NCBI RefSeq assembly: GCF_014931215.1
Contig: NZ_CP063089.1
Span: forward strand, 992,001-1,056,000
Length of the DNA: 64,000 nucleotides
Origin: Campylobacter sp. 2014D-0216
GTDB lineage: Bacteria; Campylobacterota; Campylobacteria; Campylobacterales; Campylobacteraceae
Direction: 5' to 3'
A program made the translations under genes and the position numbers. The notes under the pieces were generated by a model. It saw only the letters and a program-made list of their open reading frames with translations. It was not told where the DNA came from and made no database searches. Shown here piece by piece: positions 19,995-29,943 of this stretch; the first letter of the stretch is position 1, and each line of letters opens with the position of its first letter.

Positions 19995-21035
19995 TTAAGC
20001 TTTTTTTCTTAAATAAACTCCACATTCAAGATGAGGAGTGTTGGCAAATTGATCAAAAAACGCAAAATGCACAATTTCATGACTTTGACATAAAATTTCA
20101 AGATTTTCTTTTAAACTCACAGGATTACAAGATATATAAATAATATACTCATAATGTTTAATAAGCTCCATTACGCTTAGATCAAGCCCTACTCTTGGAG
20201 GATCAACCAAAACATGAGAAAACCCAAAAGCGTCTAGATCAATCCCTTTTAAGCGATTAAATTCTCTTTCTTTTTTTAAAGCTTGGCTTAGTTCTTCACT
20301 AGAAAGTCTTGTAAAGTTTATATTTTCAATAGCATTTAAAGTGCAATTTCTCAATGCAAATTCAATGTTTTTCTTAGAAATTTCAGTTGCCAAGACTTGA
20401 TTAAAATACTGCGCCAAAGCAATGGTAAAATTTCCATATCCACAATAAAGCTCTAACAAATCTTGTTTAAAATCATCTTGAATACAAGCTATCACCCATT
20501 CTATCATTTTTTCATTGATGAAAGTATTAGGCTGAATAAAACAGTCATTGTTAAACTCATACTTTACTTCTTTGGAGTTAATACTCAATACCTGTTCTAA
20601 TCGCTCTTCTTTAAAAACAAGTTTCTTTCCCCTGCTTCTTGCTATAAGCTTGAGGTTTAATCTTGTAGATAATTCTTGCAAATCATGTATAATGGTTTCG
20701 ATATTTTTATGATAAAGCAAGGTTACACTTAAATCCAACTTAGTCGCTAAAAATTCCACTCCAAAAAGCTTATGTTTTAAATTCTCATTTAAATTTTGCA
20801 ACAAAATAGGCATAAATTTTTGAATTTTTTCATCAGCTATATCAAAATTTGTAATAGGAACTTTCTTTTTATCCTCATGCATTGCATAGGTAATTTCTCC
20901 ATTTTCATGATGATATATAGAAAATTCAGCTCTAGTTCTATAAGCTTTTAATGGAGAACTAAAGCATTGAATTTCTTGATCAAAAAATGAAGAAAACAAT
21001 GCTTGATTTAAAGCAACCTTTTCTTCAAAATGCAT
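19995..21035 (-). CDS. trmA: tRNA (uracil-5-)-methyltransferase
   Basis: A 346-residue SAM-dependent enzyme making 5-methyluridine at tRNA position 54. Family motifs seen are [15 protein letters not shown], the SAM loop [29 protein letters not shown] and the nucleophile segment YISCNP. No TRAM domain or N-terminal iron-sulfur Cys cluster is visible, which favours TrmA over RlmD. The ATG overlaps the stop of the antiporter gene by one base (TAATG), so the two are coupled. Confidence 0.9.
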   Translation of the reverse strand: MHFEEKVALNQALFSSFFDQEIQCFSSPLKAYRTRAEFSIYHHENGEITYAMHEDKKKVPITNFDIADEKIQKFMPILLQNLNENLKHKLFGVEFLATKLDLSVTLLYHKNIETIIHDLQELSTRLNLKLIARSRGKKLVFKEERLEQVLSINSKEVKYEFNNDCFIQPNTFINEKMIEWVIACIQDDFKQDLLELYCGYGNFTIALAQYFNQVLATEISKKNIEFALRNCTLNAIENINFTRLSSEELSQALKKEREFNRLKGIDLDAFGFSHVLVDPPRVGLDLSVMELIKHYEYIIYISCNPVSLKENLEILCQSHEIVHFAFFDQFANTPHLECGVYLRKKA

Positions 21036-22747
21036 TAAGCATCTACCTTTTTACCAACTACATAAAGCAAGGCTACCATTGCTACAATACCAAATGCAAG
21101 TCCAAGCCATACATTCAACCCTAATGCCACTGGTAAATAACCACAAAGTATACTAATAGCACAAACACTCAAAGCATAAGGCATTTGCGTACTAACATGC
21201 GCCAAAAGATCGCACTTGCTTCCCATAGAAGAAAGAATGGTCGTATCAGAAATTGGCGAACAATGATCTCCAAAAATCGCTCCTGTTAGCACACCTGAAA
21301 TGTTAATAATCATATACTGGTGTAATTCTAAGCCACTTAAGTCATTATGCACCCCAACAGCCATCGCCAAAGGAATAGCCAAAGGCATTAAAATACCCAT
21401 GGTACCATAACTAGTTCCTGTTGAAAAAGAAATGATAGAAGCAAAAATAAAAATTGCAGTTGGCAATAAATAAATAGGTGTTTTATCCGAAAAAAGATCG
21501 ATTAAATACTTAGAAGTCCCAAGATCTTTAATCACAGAAGCAAGCGACCACGCACAAAGTAAAATAATTACCGTCATAATCATCGTTCTCCAACCATGTG
21601 TCCAAACCGCAATTGCCTCTTTTAGAGTAAAGATTTTTCTATACATTCCTAAAATAATCGCCACTATAGTTGCTAAAAGTGCTGCTTGAAACAATACCAC
21701 AGAAGCATCTGCTGCACCAAAAGTTTCTCTAAAAGCAAACAAACTAAGCGGGGCAGCATCAATTTGCGCTTTAATGCTTGCATCATCTAAAGCATTATAA
21801 CCACTAAAATAAAAACCTATAAAAGAAAATACAATTAACACAGCCAAAGGAATGATCGCATTTGAAGCTTGTAATTTTACATGTTCTTTTGGTTCCAATA
21901 CTTTATCTTCTATATTATCAATTTGCTCATGTCCATGAGAAAATTTACCCGCTCTAGCTCGAAGTTCTGCTTTTAGCATAGGCCCAAATTCTCTACCTGT
22001 ATAAATTGTCAAAACAACAAAAATCAACATAAAAAGATTATAAAATCTATAAGGCAAGGTTTGTACAAAAATTTCAAAAGCGTTGATTTCTTCTTTAGCT
22101 ATGCCAAGGTGAGCAAAAGTTGCATTATCAATCAAATCATAACCACTACGAATAAGTGAAATTTCAAGCCCAATCCAAGTAGAAATAATAGCAAGACCAG
22201 TAATTGGTGCTGCAGTAGCATCCATAATAAAGGCGAGTTTTTCACGACTTACTCTAAATTTATCAGTAACTGGACGCATGATAGGTCCTACGATCAAAGA
22301 GTTAGCATAATCATCAAAGAAAATAAAAATTCCCATACACCAAGTAGCAAATTGTGAACTTTTTGCCTGTTTAGCCTTAGTAGAAAGCCAAACTGCAACC
22401 GCTTTTGTACCACCTGTTTTGGTAATGAGTGCTACAACTCCACCTATCGTTAAAACTTGAAGTAAAATACCTGCATTACCTGGACTAGCCATAGCGTTTA
22501 CCACTTTAGAAATAAACCCTGTAAAAGAAGCGATAATAGCATGATAAATACTATTTTCAACAAGTCCTAACATAAAAGTACCACTTAATGCACCAATAAA
22601 CAGTGAAAGCACCACATCTTTAGTGATAAAAGCTAAAATAATAGCTATCACAGGTGGCAAAAGTGTCCAAGCTCCAAAAAGATGTGCATTTGCTTGTGCA
22701 TCAGCAAACAAAAACAAAGGAGCTAGTAATAAATAAAAAATTTTCAT
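21035..22747 (-). CDS. Na+/H+ antiporter, NhaC family
   Basis: A 570-residue inner membrane protein with at least eleven hydrophobic segments. It begins with a possible signal or first helix ([16 protein letters not shown]). Family traits are the [12 protein letters not shown] segment, [37 protein letters not shown] and [17 protein letters not shown], all typical of NhaC/tetracycline-type antiporters. A charged cytoplasmic loop ([19 protein letters not shown]) lies in the middle. It is co-transcribed with trmA downstream. Ion specificity is not shown by sequence. Confidence 0.85.
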   Translation of the reverse strand: MKIFYLLLAPLFLFADAQANAHLFGAWTLLPPVIAIILAFITKDVVLSLFIGALSGTFMLGLVENSIYHAIIASFTGFISKVVNAMASPGNAGILLQVLTIGGVVALITKTGGTKAVAVWLSTKAKQAKSSQFATWCMGIFIFFDDYANSLIVGPIMRPVTDKFRVSREKLAFIMDATAAPITGLAIISTWIGLEISLIRSGYDLIDNATFAHLGIAKEEINAFEIFVQTLPYRFYNLFMLIFVVLTIYTGREFGPMLKAELRARAGKFSHGHEQIDNIEDKVLEPKEHVKLQASNAIIPLAVLIVFSFIGFYFSGYNALDDASIKAQIDAAPLSLFAFRETFGAADASVVLFQAALLATIVAIILGMYRKIFTLKEAIAVWTHGWRTMIMTVIILLCAWSLASVIKDLGTSKYLIDLFSDKTPIYLLPTAIFIFASIISFSTGTSYGTMGILMPLAIPLAMAVGVHNDLSGLELHQYMIINISGVLTGAIFGDHCSPISDTTILSSMGSKCDLLAHVSTQMPYALSVCAISILCGYLPVALGLNVWLGLAFGIVAMVALLYVVGKKVDA

Positions 22748-22763
22748 ATTTTTCCTTAAATTT

Positions 22764-23510
22764 TTATATTTTTTCGCTAAAAGTACCTGCCCAAGTTTGG
22801 GTCACAGGCATTAGTTCTATTTCATTGATATTGATGTGTTCTGGCAAAGAAATGACGAAAGTTATTATCTTTGCGATATCTTTTGCTTGAATGTATTTGG
22901 TGTTTTCATACACACCATCAGCTTTTTTTACATCACCTTTAAATCTCACCTCGCTAAACTCAGTTTTACAAAGTCCTGGCGCGATATTGGTTACTTTAAT
23001 ATTACTTCCACGTAAATCCGTTCTTAGAGCTTTAGAAAATTGCGCCACAAAAGCCTTAGTTCCACAATAAACATTACCTCCATAATAAGGCACATTTGCA
23101 GCAATAGAACCAAGGTTGATCACATGAGCATTTTGCATTTTTCTCATCAAAGGTAAAACTGCTCTTGCAATATACAAAAAGCCTTTGATATTAGTATCAA
23201 TCATAGTTTCAATATCTTCTATGTCCAAAGAATCAAATTCATCCAATCCTAAAGCAAGGCCCGCATTATTAACTAACAATGAAATGTTTGTAAGTTCTTG
23301 AGGTAGCTTATCGATTGCATTAAAAACAGCTTGTTTATCTCTTACATCAAGTACGATAGGATGCACTTTATCCCCATAAAGCTCTTGCAACTTATGTAGT
23401 CTTTCTTCACGCCTTGCAATAGCTATAACTTTATAGTCAAGCTCGACTAAAGCCTTTAAAGTTTCTAAACCAAACCCAGAACTCACCCCTGTTATCAAAG
23501 CAATTTTCAT
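22764..23510 (-). CDS. Short-chain dehydrogenase/reductase (YdfG-like)
   Basis: Classical SDR of 248 residues. The cofactor loop is ITGVSSGFGLE, an Arg after the second strand (IARREER) suggests NADP, NNAG is at 81-84, and catalytic Ser135, Tyr148 and Lys152 (YCGTK) are present. The PG motif region IAPGLCKTEF is intact. The overall pattern is that of YdfG-type 3-hydroxy acid dehydrogenases, which oxidise serine or allo-threonine; the substrate here is inference. The ATG overlaps the stop of the ankyrin gene (ATGA). Confidence 0.87.
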   Translation of the reverse strand: MKIALITGVSSGFGLETLKALVELDYKVIAIARREERLHKLQELYGDKVHPIVLDVRDKQAVFNAIDKLPQELTNISLLVNNAGLALGLDEFDSLDIEDIETMIDTNIKGFLYIARAVLPLMRKMQNAHVINLGSIAANVPYYGGNVYCGTKAFVAQFSKALRTDLRGSNIKVTNIAPGLCKTEFSEVRFKGDVKKADGVYENTKYIQAKDIAKIITFVISLPEHININEIELMPVTQTWAGTFSEKI

Positions 23511-24754
23511 GGCTGCGCCTCTTCATATAACATTAAATTTTCATTCTCTTTTAAACCAATTTTTCTTAAATACTTAGCATTTTGTTCTTTTTTTGCTATC
23601 AGCGCAAAATCAAGTGCATTAAAACCTAGATCATCTATTTCTTTATAGTTTGCTTTATAATCAATCAATAATTTAAGCATTTTTACATCTGCATAATTTG
23701 CCGCATGCATAAAGATATTTTTAGAAGTATGCTCCAATGCACACAAAGTAATGAAATATGGGGTATTATTTCCCATATTAGCAATAGATAGTTTCTCATT
23801 ATCATTGATGTATTTTTGATTTACATTAGCTCCATTTTCAAGCAAAAGCTTTGCTACCTTGTAGTTATTATATTCTACCGCATAAAATAACGGAGTTTTT
23901 CCAAAAGAGTTTTTATAATCAATCTCGGCTTTATTATCTAATAAAACTTTTACATTGTTTGCATTATCTAAAGCAAAAAACAAAGCTGACTCATAGCCCT
24001 CATTAATCTTTGCACCAAGCTTGATAAATTCCGCAATAATCTCACTTTCTCTATTATTTAACAGTGCAGATTTAAAGCCATTGTTTAATTCTAGATTGCT
24101 AATTTTCTTACTATAAATATACTCTTTAATCTGATCTAAAGAATTATTTTTATTTGCAACAAATTTTTCAAAATCTGAAATATCTTTAAAAATTTTAGTC
24201 TCACCCACAGCCCAATTTAAAAATTCGTTCAATGCATTACTTGCATAATATATCGCACTTGCCTTATCCAAGTGAAATTCATCTTGAAAGTATTTAGTCA
24301 ACGGATTGATAGCGCTATTGTATTCTTTCCAAAATTCTTTAAAGAGCTTAAAATTTCCTATGCTTTGGTAAGCCCAAAATCTAAAATAAGCTTTGAGCTT
24401 TGAAAATTTTTCTTCCGACAAAACAGGATCTTGTAGATCTTTTTGATAAGCATTTGGATCAAGTGCAATTTTTAATAATTTAAAATCAAATTTTCTTAAA
24501 TCACTAAAATACTCCCCGCCCATACAAGCACTATTGCTTCCTCTAATTTCATTAGCAAGCGCATAAAGTTTTTTTGTGATAGAATTATTTTTTAAAGAAA
24601 TCTTACAGTTTAAATCTACCTGTGTAAAATCTTGCGTATTTTCAGGTTTAAATTCCTTAAAAAAATCATTTTTGTTTTCTTTTACGTATTCACAGCTATA
24701 CTCCAAAGCTAAAACATGAAAACTAAATACTAAACATAACAGTAAAATTCTCAA
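23507..24754 (-). CDS. Periplasmic ankyrin-repeat protein
   Basis: A 415-residue protein starting at a TTG with AAGGA six bases upstream. The N-terminus is a signal peptide (RILLLCLVFSFHVLALEYS), so the protein should be exported. The first ~220 residues resemble no domain I know but contain several Cys. The second half carries ankyrin repeats, clearest at GKTPLFYAVEYNNYKVAKLL and MLKLLIDYKANYKEIDDLGF. Ankyrin repeats bind proteins; a target is not evident. It is first in a coupled run with the SDR. Confidence 0.75.
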   Translation of the reverse strand: MRILLLCLVFSFHVLALEYSCEYVKENKNDFFKEFKPENTQDFTQVDLNCKISLKNNSITKKLYALANEIRGSNSACMGGEYFSDLRKFDFKLLKIALDPNAYQKDLQDPVLSEEKFSKLKAYFRFWAYQSIGNFKLFKEFWKEYNSAINPLTKYFQDEFHLDKASAIYYASNALNEFLNWAVGETKIFKDISDFEKFVANKNNSLDQIKEYIYSKKISNLELNNGFKSALLNNRESEIIAEFIKLGAKINEGYESALFFALDNANNVKVLLDNKAEIDYKNSFGKTPLFYAVEYNNYKVAKLLLENGANVNQKYINDNEKLSIANMGNNTPYFITLCALEHTSKNIFMHAANYADVKMLKLLIDYKANYKEIDDLGFNALDFALIAKKEQNAKYLRKIGLKENENLMLYEEAQP

Positions 24755-24833
24755 ACAGAATCCTTGAATATAAATTAAATTACTATTTTAACTAAATTTT
24801 TGCTTTAATAACAATTAATTAATTTAAAATTCA

Positions 24834-24839
24834 TACAAT
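24834..24839 (+). promoter_or_regulatory. Putative ogt -10 box
   Basis: TACAAT 25 bases upstream of the ogt ATG, in the ~110-base divergent gap between the ankyrin gene and ogt, followed by AAGGA as ribosome binding site. Consensus match only; it would give a very short 5' leader. Confidence 0.45.
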
Positions 24840-24863
24840 GATCTGTTTAAAATAAGGAAAAAA

Positions 24864-25316
24864 ATGTATCAAAGTTTTTACAAGGCTGATTTTGCTTATA
24901 TTATCCTACAATGCACTGAAAATGCATTGTTTAGCGTTGATTTTAGTACAAAAAAACCTAACCTTAGCAAGCAAAAACACCTTATTTTAGACCAAGCTTT
25001 AGAAGAATTAGATCTTTATTTTAAGAAAAAAATTTTTCATTTTAATACCCCACTAACTTCACATGGTAGTGCTTTTGAGCAAAAAGTTTACCAAAGTTTA
25101 GTTCAAATTCCTTATGGCAAGACTAGAACCTACCAAGAAATAGCTTGTCAAATCAACCATCCAAAAGCCTTTAGGGCTGTAGCAAATGCAAATGCAAAAA
25201 ACCAACTTGCTATTTTCATTCCATGCCATAGAGTAGTCGCAAAACACCACCTTAGTGGTTACAATGGCGGGGTATTCATCAAAGAATTTTTATTAAAATT
25301 AGAAGGTGCTTTATAA
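24864..25316 (+). CDS. ogt: Methylated-DNA-protein-cysteine methyltransferase
   Basis: Suicide repair protein that moves methyl groups from O6-methylguanine to its own Cys. In this 150-residue protein the acceptor is Cys121 in IPCHRVV. The DNA-binding part has FEQKVYQSLVQIPYGKTRTY, the Arg finger region AFRAVANANAKN, and SGYNGG near the end. The stop overlaps the ATG of the EamA gene by one base, so the two are co-translated. Confidence 0.95.
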   Translation: MYQSFYKADFAYIILQCTENALFSVDFSTKKPNLSKQKHLILDQALEELDLYFKKKIFHFNTPLTSHGSAFEQKVYQSLVQIPYGKTRTYQEIACQINHPKAFRAVANANAKNQLAIFIPCHRVVAKHHLSGYNGGVFIKEFLLKLEGAL

Positions 25317-26194
25317 TGCCAAGTTTATTACTAGCAAGCTTTATATGGGCTTTTTCATTTCCTTTAATAGGACATTTTATTACTTTAGAAATGGATAGTT
25401 TTTTTGCTGCTTTTGCAAAAGTATTTTTATCATTGTTGGTTTTCATTCCCTTTTTAAATTTCAAAATCGATACAAATTTAAAACTCAAACTCATCGCCAT
25501 TGGTGCCTTGCAACTTGGCGTGATGAATTTGTTTTATTATCATTCTTTTTTATATCTTAGTGTAAGCGAAGTGGCTCTTTTTACTATTTTCACTCCTTTT
25601 TATGTCGTTTTATTTTATGGATTATTTTCAAAGAATATTAGATATTGGTATTTTATCAGTATTTTTGTCTGTGTTTTAGGCGCCTTTATAGTAAAATTTG
25701 ACAATATCAATTCAAACTTTTTATATGGATTTTTACTCATACAAGGAGCAAATTTAGTATTTGGTGCAGGACAAAGTTTCTATAAAATTTTACTTGAAAA
25801 TCATACACACTTAAGCCAAAAAGAAGCATTTGCATATTTTTATCTAGGTGCGATCTGTATCACCTTACCTGCCTTTTTAATCTTTGGAGACTATAACAAC
25901 TTACCATCTAATCTTGGTTCTTGGGTAGCTCTGATCTATCTTGGCACCATTGCTTCAGGACTAGGTTATTTTTTATGGAACAAAGGTTCTACTGAAGTAG
26001 ACAGTGGGGTTTTAGCTTTAATGAATAATGCAATTATACCTATTAGTATTTTTATCAACATGAGTATTTTTGGGGTAGATGTAGAAATTTTACCTTTTTG
26101 TATAGGTTCTTTGATTATTCTTTTATCTTTTTTTGTGCATAAAAAAATCATGCATTATTATGATAAGAAATCTTACTCAAATACAAACCACTAG
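25316..26194 (+). CDS. EamA/DMT-family permease
   Basis: A 292-residue inner membrane protein with ten predicted helices in two five-helix repeats (DMT superfamily). It begins with LLLASFIWAFSFPLIGHF, the usual first EamA segment, and repeat two has FAYFYLGAICITLPA and LGTIASGLGYFLWNKGS. Such proteins export amino acids or other metabolites; the substrate is unknown. It is coupled to ogt by TAATG. Its last 47 bases overlap the convergent truA. Confidence 0.85.
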   Translation: MPSLLLASFIWAFSFPLIGHFITLEMDSFFAAFAKVFLSLLVFIPFLNFKIDTNLKLKLIAIGALQLGVMNLFYYHSFLYLSVSEVALFTIFTPFYVVLFYGLFSKNIRYWYFISIFVCVLGAFIVKFDNINSNFLYGFLLIQGANLVFGAGQSFYKILLENHTHLSQKEAFAYFYLGAICITLPAFLIFGDYNNLPSNLGSWVALIYLGTIASGLGYFLWNKGSTEVDSGVLALMNNAIIPISIFINMSIFGVDVEILPFCIGSLIILLSFFVHKKIMHYYDKKSYSNTNH

Positions 26195-26882
26195 CAGGAG
26201 CCAAAAACCTACAATGAGCTTTTTTAGTACTAATTTGCTCTAAAAGCTCACTTTGGCTCATTTTACCTTCAAGCACCCTTAAAATACTAGCAACCATCAT
26301 TCGAATTTGCGATCTTAAAAAACCATTTGCTTCAAAATACAAAATCGTATGGTTTTTATATGTATAAATTCTCGTTTTATACATTTTTCTTATACTTGTT
26401 TTGGTGTCAGAACCTTCTTTTTGAAAAAGTTTAAAATCAAGCTCTCCTTCAAACATAGATATAATTTTTTGAGCTAATTGCAAGTCAATCTTAGGGTAAA
26501 AATGCACATAAGAAGCTAAAAAAGGGTTATATTTTTCATGGCTTAAAATATATCGATAAGCCCTTTTTTTCACATCAAAACGAACTTGAAAATCATCTTG
26601 AACCTTTTGAATATGCTTTATATGTATGTATGGATGTGCAAAATGATTGATTTTATTTTTTAGATACGATAAATCCTTAAAATACTCCCCTGCTTTCACA
26701 CAAGCAACTGCGTTAAAAGCATGAACGCCTTTATCGGTTCTAGAAGCAAACAAAGGCTTATCATAAATTCCCAAATGCGACAAAGCCTGTGCTAAAGTAT
26801 CTTGCACGCTATGTTTATGCGGCTGTGTAGCAGAGCCTTGAAATTTCGATCCATCATATGAAAAGGTAAGTTTTAAAAGCAT
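26148..26882 (-). CDS. truA: tRNA pseudouridine(38-40) synthase
   Basis: A 244-residue enzyme making pseudouridine in the tRNA anticodon arm. Motifs seen are LTFSYDGSKFQGSATQP, catalytic Asp50 in ASRTDKGVHAF, KRAYRYIL and RSQIRMMVASILRVLEGK near the end. It is the last gene of the coupled glmU-to-truA run (TAATG overlap with the LptF/G gene) and its 3' end overlaps the EamA gene on the other strand. Confidence 0.95.
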   Translation of the reverse strand: MLLKLTFSYDGSKFQGSATQPHKHSVQDTLAQALSHLGIYDKPLFASRTDKGVHAFNAVACVKAGEYFKDLSYLKNKINHFAHPYIHIKHIQKVQDDFQVRFDVKKRAYRYILSHEKYNPFLASYVHFYPKIDLQLAQKIISMFEGELDFKLFQKEGSDTKTSIRKMYKTRIYTYKNHTILYFEANGFLRSQIRMMVASILRVLEGKMSQSELLEQISTKKAHCRFLAPASGLYLSKISYHNNA

Positions 26883-27907
26883 TAGTATTTGCTTACGATT
26901 TTCTTTTTAAAATAAAACAAAGAACTTACCAAAAAACTTAAAAAAATCACCGCAATAGCTACAAATGGAGGATTATAAAAACTAATCAAAAGTGTAAAAT
27001 ACGCAAAAATAATCACAAAAATACCCAAATAAGCAAAACCTTTTTCATAACGATAAGTTACAATGCCAAAAGACAAGGCAAAAAACACACTCGCCAAAGG
27101 AAATAATGCGATTAAAGTATAAATCACAAATTCTTTTGCCTTTTCTTTATTGCTTGTCACATCAGACCAATACCCATAAAAACTTTGCGTACTTAAGTCT
27201 TTAGAAGAAATTTTGCTTTTAATCAAAAGATTTTTAAAACTAGAAATATGCCAATTATCCTCTTTAATCTCATAAGCCTTTCCCTCATCAAGCCTAAAAG
27301 TAATCACCCCCTCATCTGTTTGAAGTTTACCCTCTTTAGCAATGATAATTTGCTCTTTATCTTGTGGACTTTTCTTTGGATGATACATAATGATATTTTT
27401 ATAAATATCATCTAGATTTTTAGCATCGATAAAAACAAGCCATTCGCCATATCTTTGACCAAATTCTCCAGTTTTTATACTCACCTTGGCACTGATTTTT
27501 TTATAATCAACAAAATTATCAAAAAGTTCAAAAGAAATTGGTATAAAAACCAAAACTACCGTAAGCATAAAGGCACTAATTAAAGCGGCAATTTTAGCAA
27601 AAAAACTCGCTATCATACTAGGTGCTATACTTAAAGCAAACAACACAGTACTTTCATTTTCTCTTGAAAGTCTATAAAATGCCAAAGTCAAAGCAATAAA
27701 AAATGATATAGGTAAGGTGAAAATCAAAATCTTTGGCAGTAAAAGCACATAAAGTTTAATTAGTTCAAAAAAAGTTATCTCGATATAAGCTGTGATTTTT
27801 GCAAGTTGTATAAAAAATATAATAGAAACAATAATAAATAAAGTAAAAAACAAAGATAACATCGTACTTAAAAATTGATTGAGTAAATACTTATAAACTA
27901 GTTTCAT
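26882..27907 (-). CDS. LptF/LptG-family (YjgP/YjgQ) permease
   Basis: Inner membrane component of the lipopolysaccharide (here lipooligosaccharide) exporter, 341 residues. Three helices at each end flank a periplasmic beta-jellyroll of ~140 residues. The start has the family pattern YLLNQFLSTMLSLFFTLF, then PKILIFTLPISFFIALTLAF and LSRENESTVLFALSI. Helix packing at the C-terminus is typical. Whether it is LptF or LptG cannot be told from this window. It overlaps the prepilin peptidase by ATGA and truA by TAATG. Confidence 0.83.
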   Translation of the reverse strand: MKLVYKYLLNQFLSTMLSLFFTLFIIVSIIFFIQLAKITAYIEITFFELIKLYVLLLPKILIFTLPISFFIALTLAFYRLSRENESTVLFALSIAPSMIASFFAKIAALISAFMLTVVLVFIPISFELFDNFVDYKKISAKVSIKTGEFGQRYGEWLVFIDAKNLDDIYKNIIMYHPKKSPQDKEQIIIAKEGKLQTDEGVITFRLDEGKAYEIKEDNWHISSFKNLLIKSKISSKDLSTQSFYGYWSDVTSNKEKAKEFVIYTLIALFPLASVFFALSFGIVTYRYEKGFAYLGIFVIIFAYFTLLISFYNPPFVAIAVIFLSFLVSSLFYFKKKIVSKY

Positions 27908-28653
27908 ACTATACTTTCTATGCTAAGATTGATCAAAATTCCAAAAAACAAAAAAGGAATCATAGGCATTTGATAATCTTTTTTGGCTACTTTAATAAAA
28001 GCTAAAAGGCTTAAACAACAAGCTATAAATAAAATCAAAAATCCTTTTTCATAGCCAAAAATTCCAAAAATCAAAGCTATAATTATAACATCACCTTCCC
28101 CTAAACTTTCTAAAATTTCATCTCTTTTTTTAAAATTTTTAACAAAATTAATCACACTTTTAAGTAAAAATACCAAGCCTGCGCCAAAACACACCCTAAA
28201 TAAAAAACCTTCTTGAAAATACATAAAATCAAAGTCATTATTTTGCAAAAAATCAAAGTAAAAAGCTAATATAAACAAAAGCCAAAGCCAAATTTCACTC
28301 ACTGCTTTGATCAAATAATCCATCCATGAAAGCACTAAAAACACAGCTAAAATGCAGGCAAAAATAATACTTTTCAAAAAATCATCAAAAAGATAAAATG
28401 CATACATAAATAAACATGCGCAAATTAACTCATTGAAAGGATACATATAAGAAATTTTTCTCTCACAAAAAGCACATTTTCCTTTTAAAAATACAAAAGA
28501 AACAATAGGGATTAAATGATAAAATTTCAAAGGGTGTTTACACTTGGGGCATTTTGACCGCGAACTTACGATGCTTTCCTTGCTAATGCTCCTCAAAATT
28601 ACAACATTGGCAAAAGACCCCACACAAAGACCAAGCAAAAAGAAAAAAATCAT
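27904..28653 (-). CDS. Prepilin leader peptidase / type IV peptidase (A24)
   Basis: A 249-residue membrane enzyme that cuts and N-methylates prepilins. The first loop has two CxxC pairs (CPKCKHPLKF and CAFCERKISY) forming the zinc-binding motif. The catalytic Asp are in VLSWMDYLIKA and in GEGDVIIIALIFG (GxGD). It should process the pseudopilins at 8398-9825 and any others needed for DNA uptake. It is embedded in an envelope-biosynthesis run, overlapping uppS and the LptF/G gene by ATGA at each end. Confidence 0.9.
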   Translation of the reverse strand: MIFFFLLGLCVGSFANVVILRSISKESIVSSRSKCPKCKHPLKFYHLIPIVSFVFLKGKCAFCERKISYMYPFNELICACLFMYAFYLFDDFLKSIIFACILAVFLVLSWMDYLIKAVSEIWLWLLFILAFYFDFLQNNDFDFMYFQEGFLFRVCFGAGLVFLLKSVINFVKNFKKRDEILESLGEGDVIIIALIFGIFGYEKGFLILFIACCLSLLAFIKVAKKDYQMPMIPFLFFGILINLSIESIV

Positions 28654-29318
28654 TTACCAAAGGTTCTTTTGCGCTTTTTAAATTCACCAATAATATTTGC
28701 GATTTCTTTTTTAGTTAGTGCTGGAAATAAAGTCTGACTAAAGTAAATTTCTGCATAGCTTGACTGCCATAATAAAAAATTAGAAATACGCTTTGCACTT
28801 CCAACTCTTAAAAACAAATCCACATCTTCACTTAAATCCAAATGGGCTTGTATATTTGCTTCATTGATTTCAAGATTTTTTTCAAGCACCCTTTTAACCG
28901 CTCTTACTATTTCATCTTTACCCCCATAAGAAATAGCCAAATTCACGCACAATTTCTCATGAGCTTGGGTTTGTTCTTGAAAATGATGTATTTTTTGCAA
29001 AGTCAATTCATCTAAAAGGCTTAAATTTCCTATAGCCTTAAAACGCACTTCATTGGCAATAAATTTTGGCAAAGACTCATCTAAATATTTATTTAGTAAT
29101 TTAAAAAGAAATTCCACTTCTTCTTTAGGTCTTTGCCAATTTTCTGTACTAAAAGCATAAAGGGTTAAATTTTGAATTTTCTCATCAATGCAAACTTCTA
29201 TTATCTTTTCTACAACCTTTGCACCATGACTATATCCTATTTTTTCCAAAAGTCCATTTTTTCTTGCCCATCTTCTATTGCCATCCATTACCACAGCAAG
29301 ATGTTTTAGTTCATTCAT
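28650..29318 (-). CDS. uppS: Undecaprenyl diphosphate synthase
   Basis: Cis-prenyltransferase of 222 residues making the lipid carrier for peptidoglycan, glycan and LOS synthesis. Catalytic Asp12 lies in VVMDGNRRWA. FSTENWQRPKEEV and ISNFLLWQSSYAEIYF are family signatures. The usual RTGGE just before the latter reads RVGSAK here, a noticeable deviation. One base separates it from the unknown gene upstream; ATGA couples it to the prepilin peptidase. Confidence 0.94.
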   Translation of the reverse strand: MNELKHLAVVMDGNRRWARKNGLLEKIGYSHGAKVVEKIIEVCIDEKIQNLTLYAFSTENWQRPKEEVEFLFKLLNKYLDESLPKFIANEVRFKAIGNLSLLDELTLQKIHHFQEQTQAHEKLCVNLAISYGGKDEIVRAVKRVLEKNLEINEANIQAHLDLSEDVDLFLRVGSAKRISNFLLWQSSYAEIYFSQTLFPALTKKEIANIIGEFKKRKRTFGK

Positions 29319-29319
29319 T

Positions 29320-29943
29320 TTAGCCCTTTATATCCATCAATCTCTTAAAAACAAACATCGGTTGAAGTGAACTAACCACTTCAAATTTAAAATGCTCATT
29401 CAAAAACTGTGCTACCTTAGAAAATGGTGTTTGTATACGCTCTACCTTGCCATCATTAACAATGATCTTCAAAGCTCCAAAAATTTCAAAATACAAATAT
29501 ACCTCTAAAATATTTCCATTTTTTCTTGCTTCAAACAAAGCTCGATTTCCTTCATATACAAAAGGTATATGATAAACCCCTTCAAAAAACGCAAAAAACA
29601 TTTCTTTATACACTTCAAATTCATAAGTATGACTACTATTAAGCAAACCTTGAATAACAGCTTTTTTATACCAACCATCTTCGTCTGCGTGCTCTAAAAG
29701 TCTTTCTATAAACTCCCCACCTTGTTCAAAAAGCCGAATTTTAGGTTTTTTCAAAAGATTTTTAAAAGAAATCACCCCTCTATCTTCATACACTTCAGCT
29801 AAGTATTCTTCCCCTACTTCAAGCTCTATCATGCTTTTTGTTTCAAGTTTTTTGGTATTTAAAAGCAACACATAACGATTATATGCACGTTTTTCAAGAA
29901 TTTGCATTCTTACTGGCAAAGTAGAATTAATGATGTTCACCAA
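29320..29943 (-). CDS. Conserved-looking hypothetical protein in the glmU-truA run
   Basis: A 207-residue soluble protein that I cannot assign. No signal peptide, membrane helix or metal motif is visible. It is rich in charged and aromatic residues; the second half (FFAFFEGVYHIPFVYEG, LEVYLYFEIFGALKIIVND) alternates like beta strands and ends in an FKFEVVSSLQPMF segment. The strand pattern recalls the C-terminal domain of flagellar hook-length proteins, but that is only an impression. It overlaps coaBC by 7 bases and lies one base before uppS, so it is made with the cofactor and envelope enzymes. It is very probably a real gene. Confidence 0.75.
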   Translation of the reverse strand: MVNIINSTLPVRMQILEKRAYNRYVLLLNTKKLETKSMIELEVGEEYLAEVYEDRGVISFKNLLKKPKIRLFEQGGEFIERLLEHADEDGWYKKAVIQGLLNSSHTYEFEVYKEMFFAFFEGVYHIPFVYEGNRALFEARKNGNILEVYLYFEIFGALKIIVNDGKVERIQTPFSKVAQFLNEHFKFEVVSSLQPMFVFKRLMDIKG

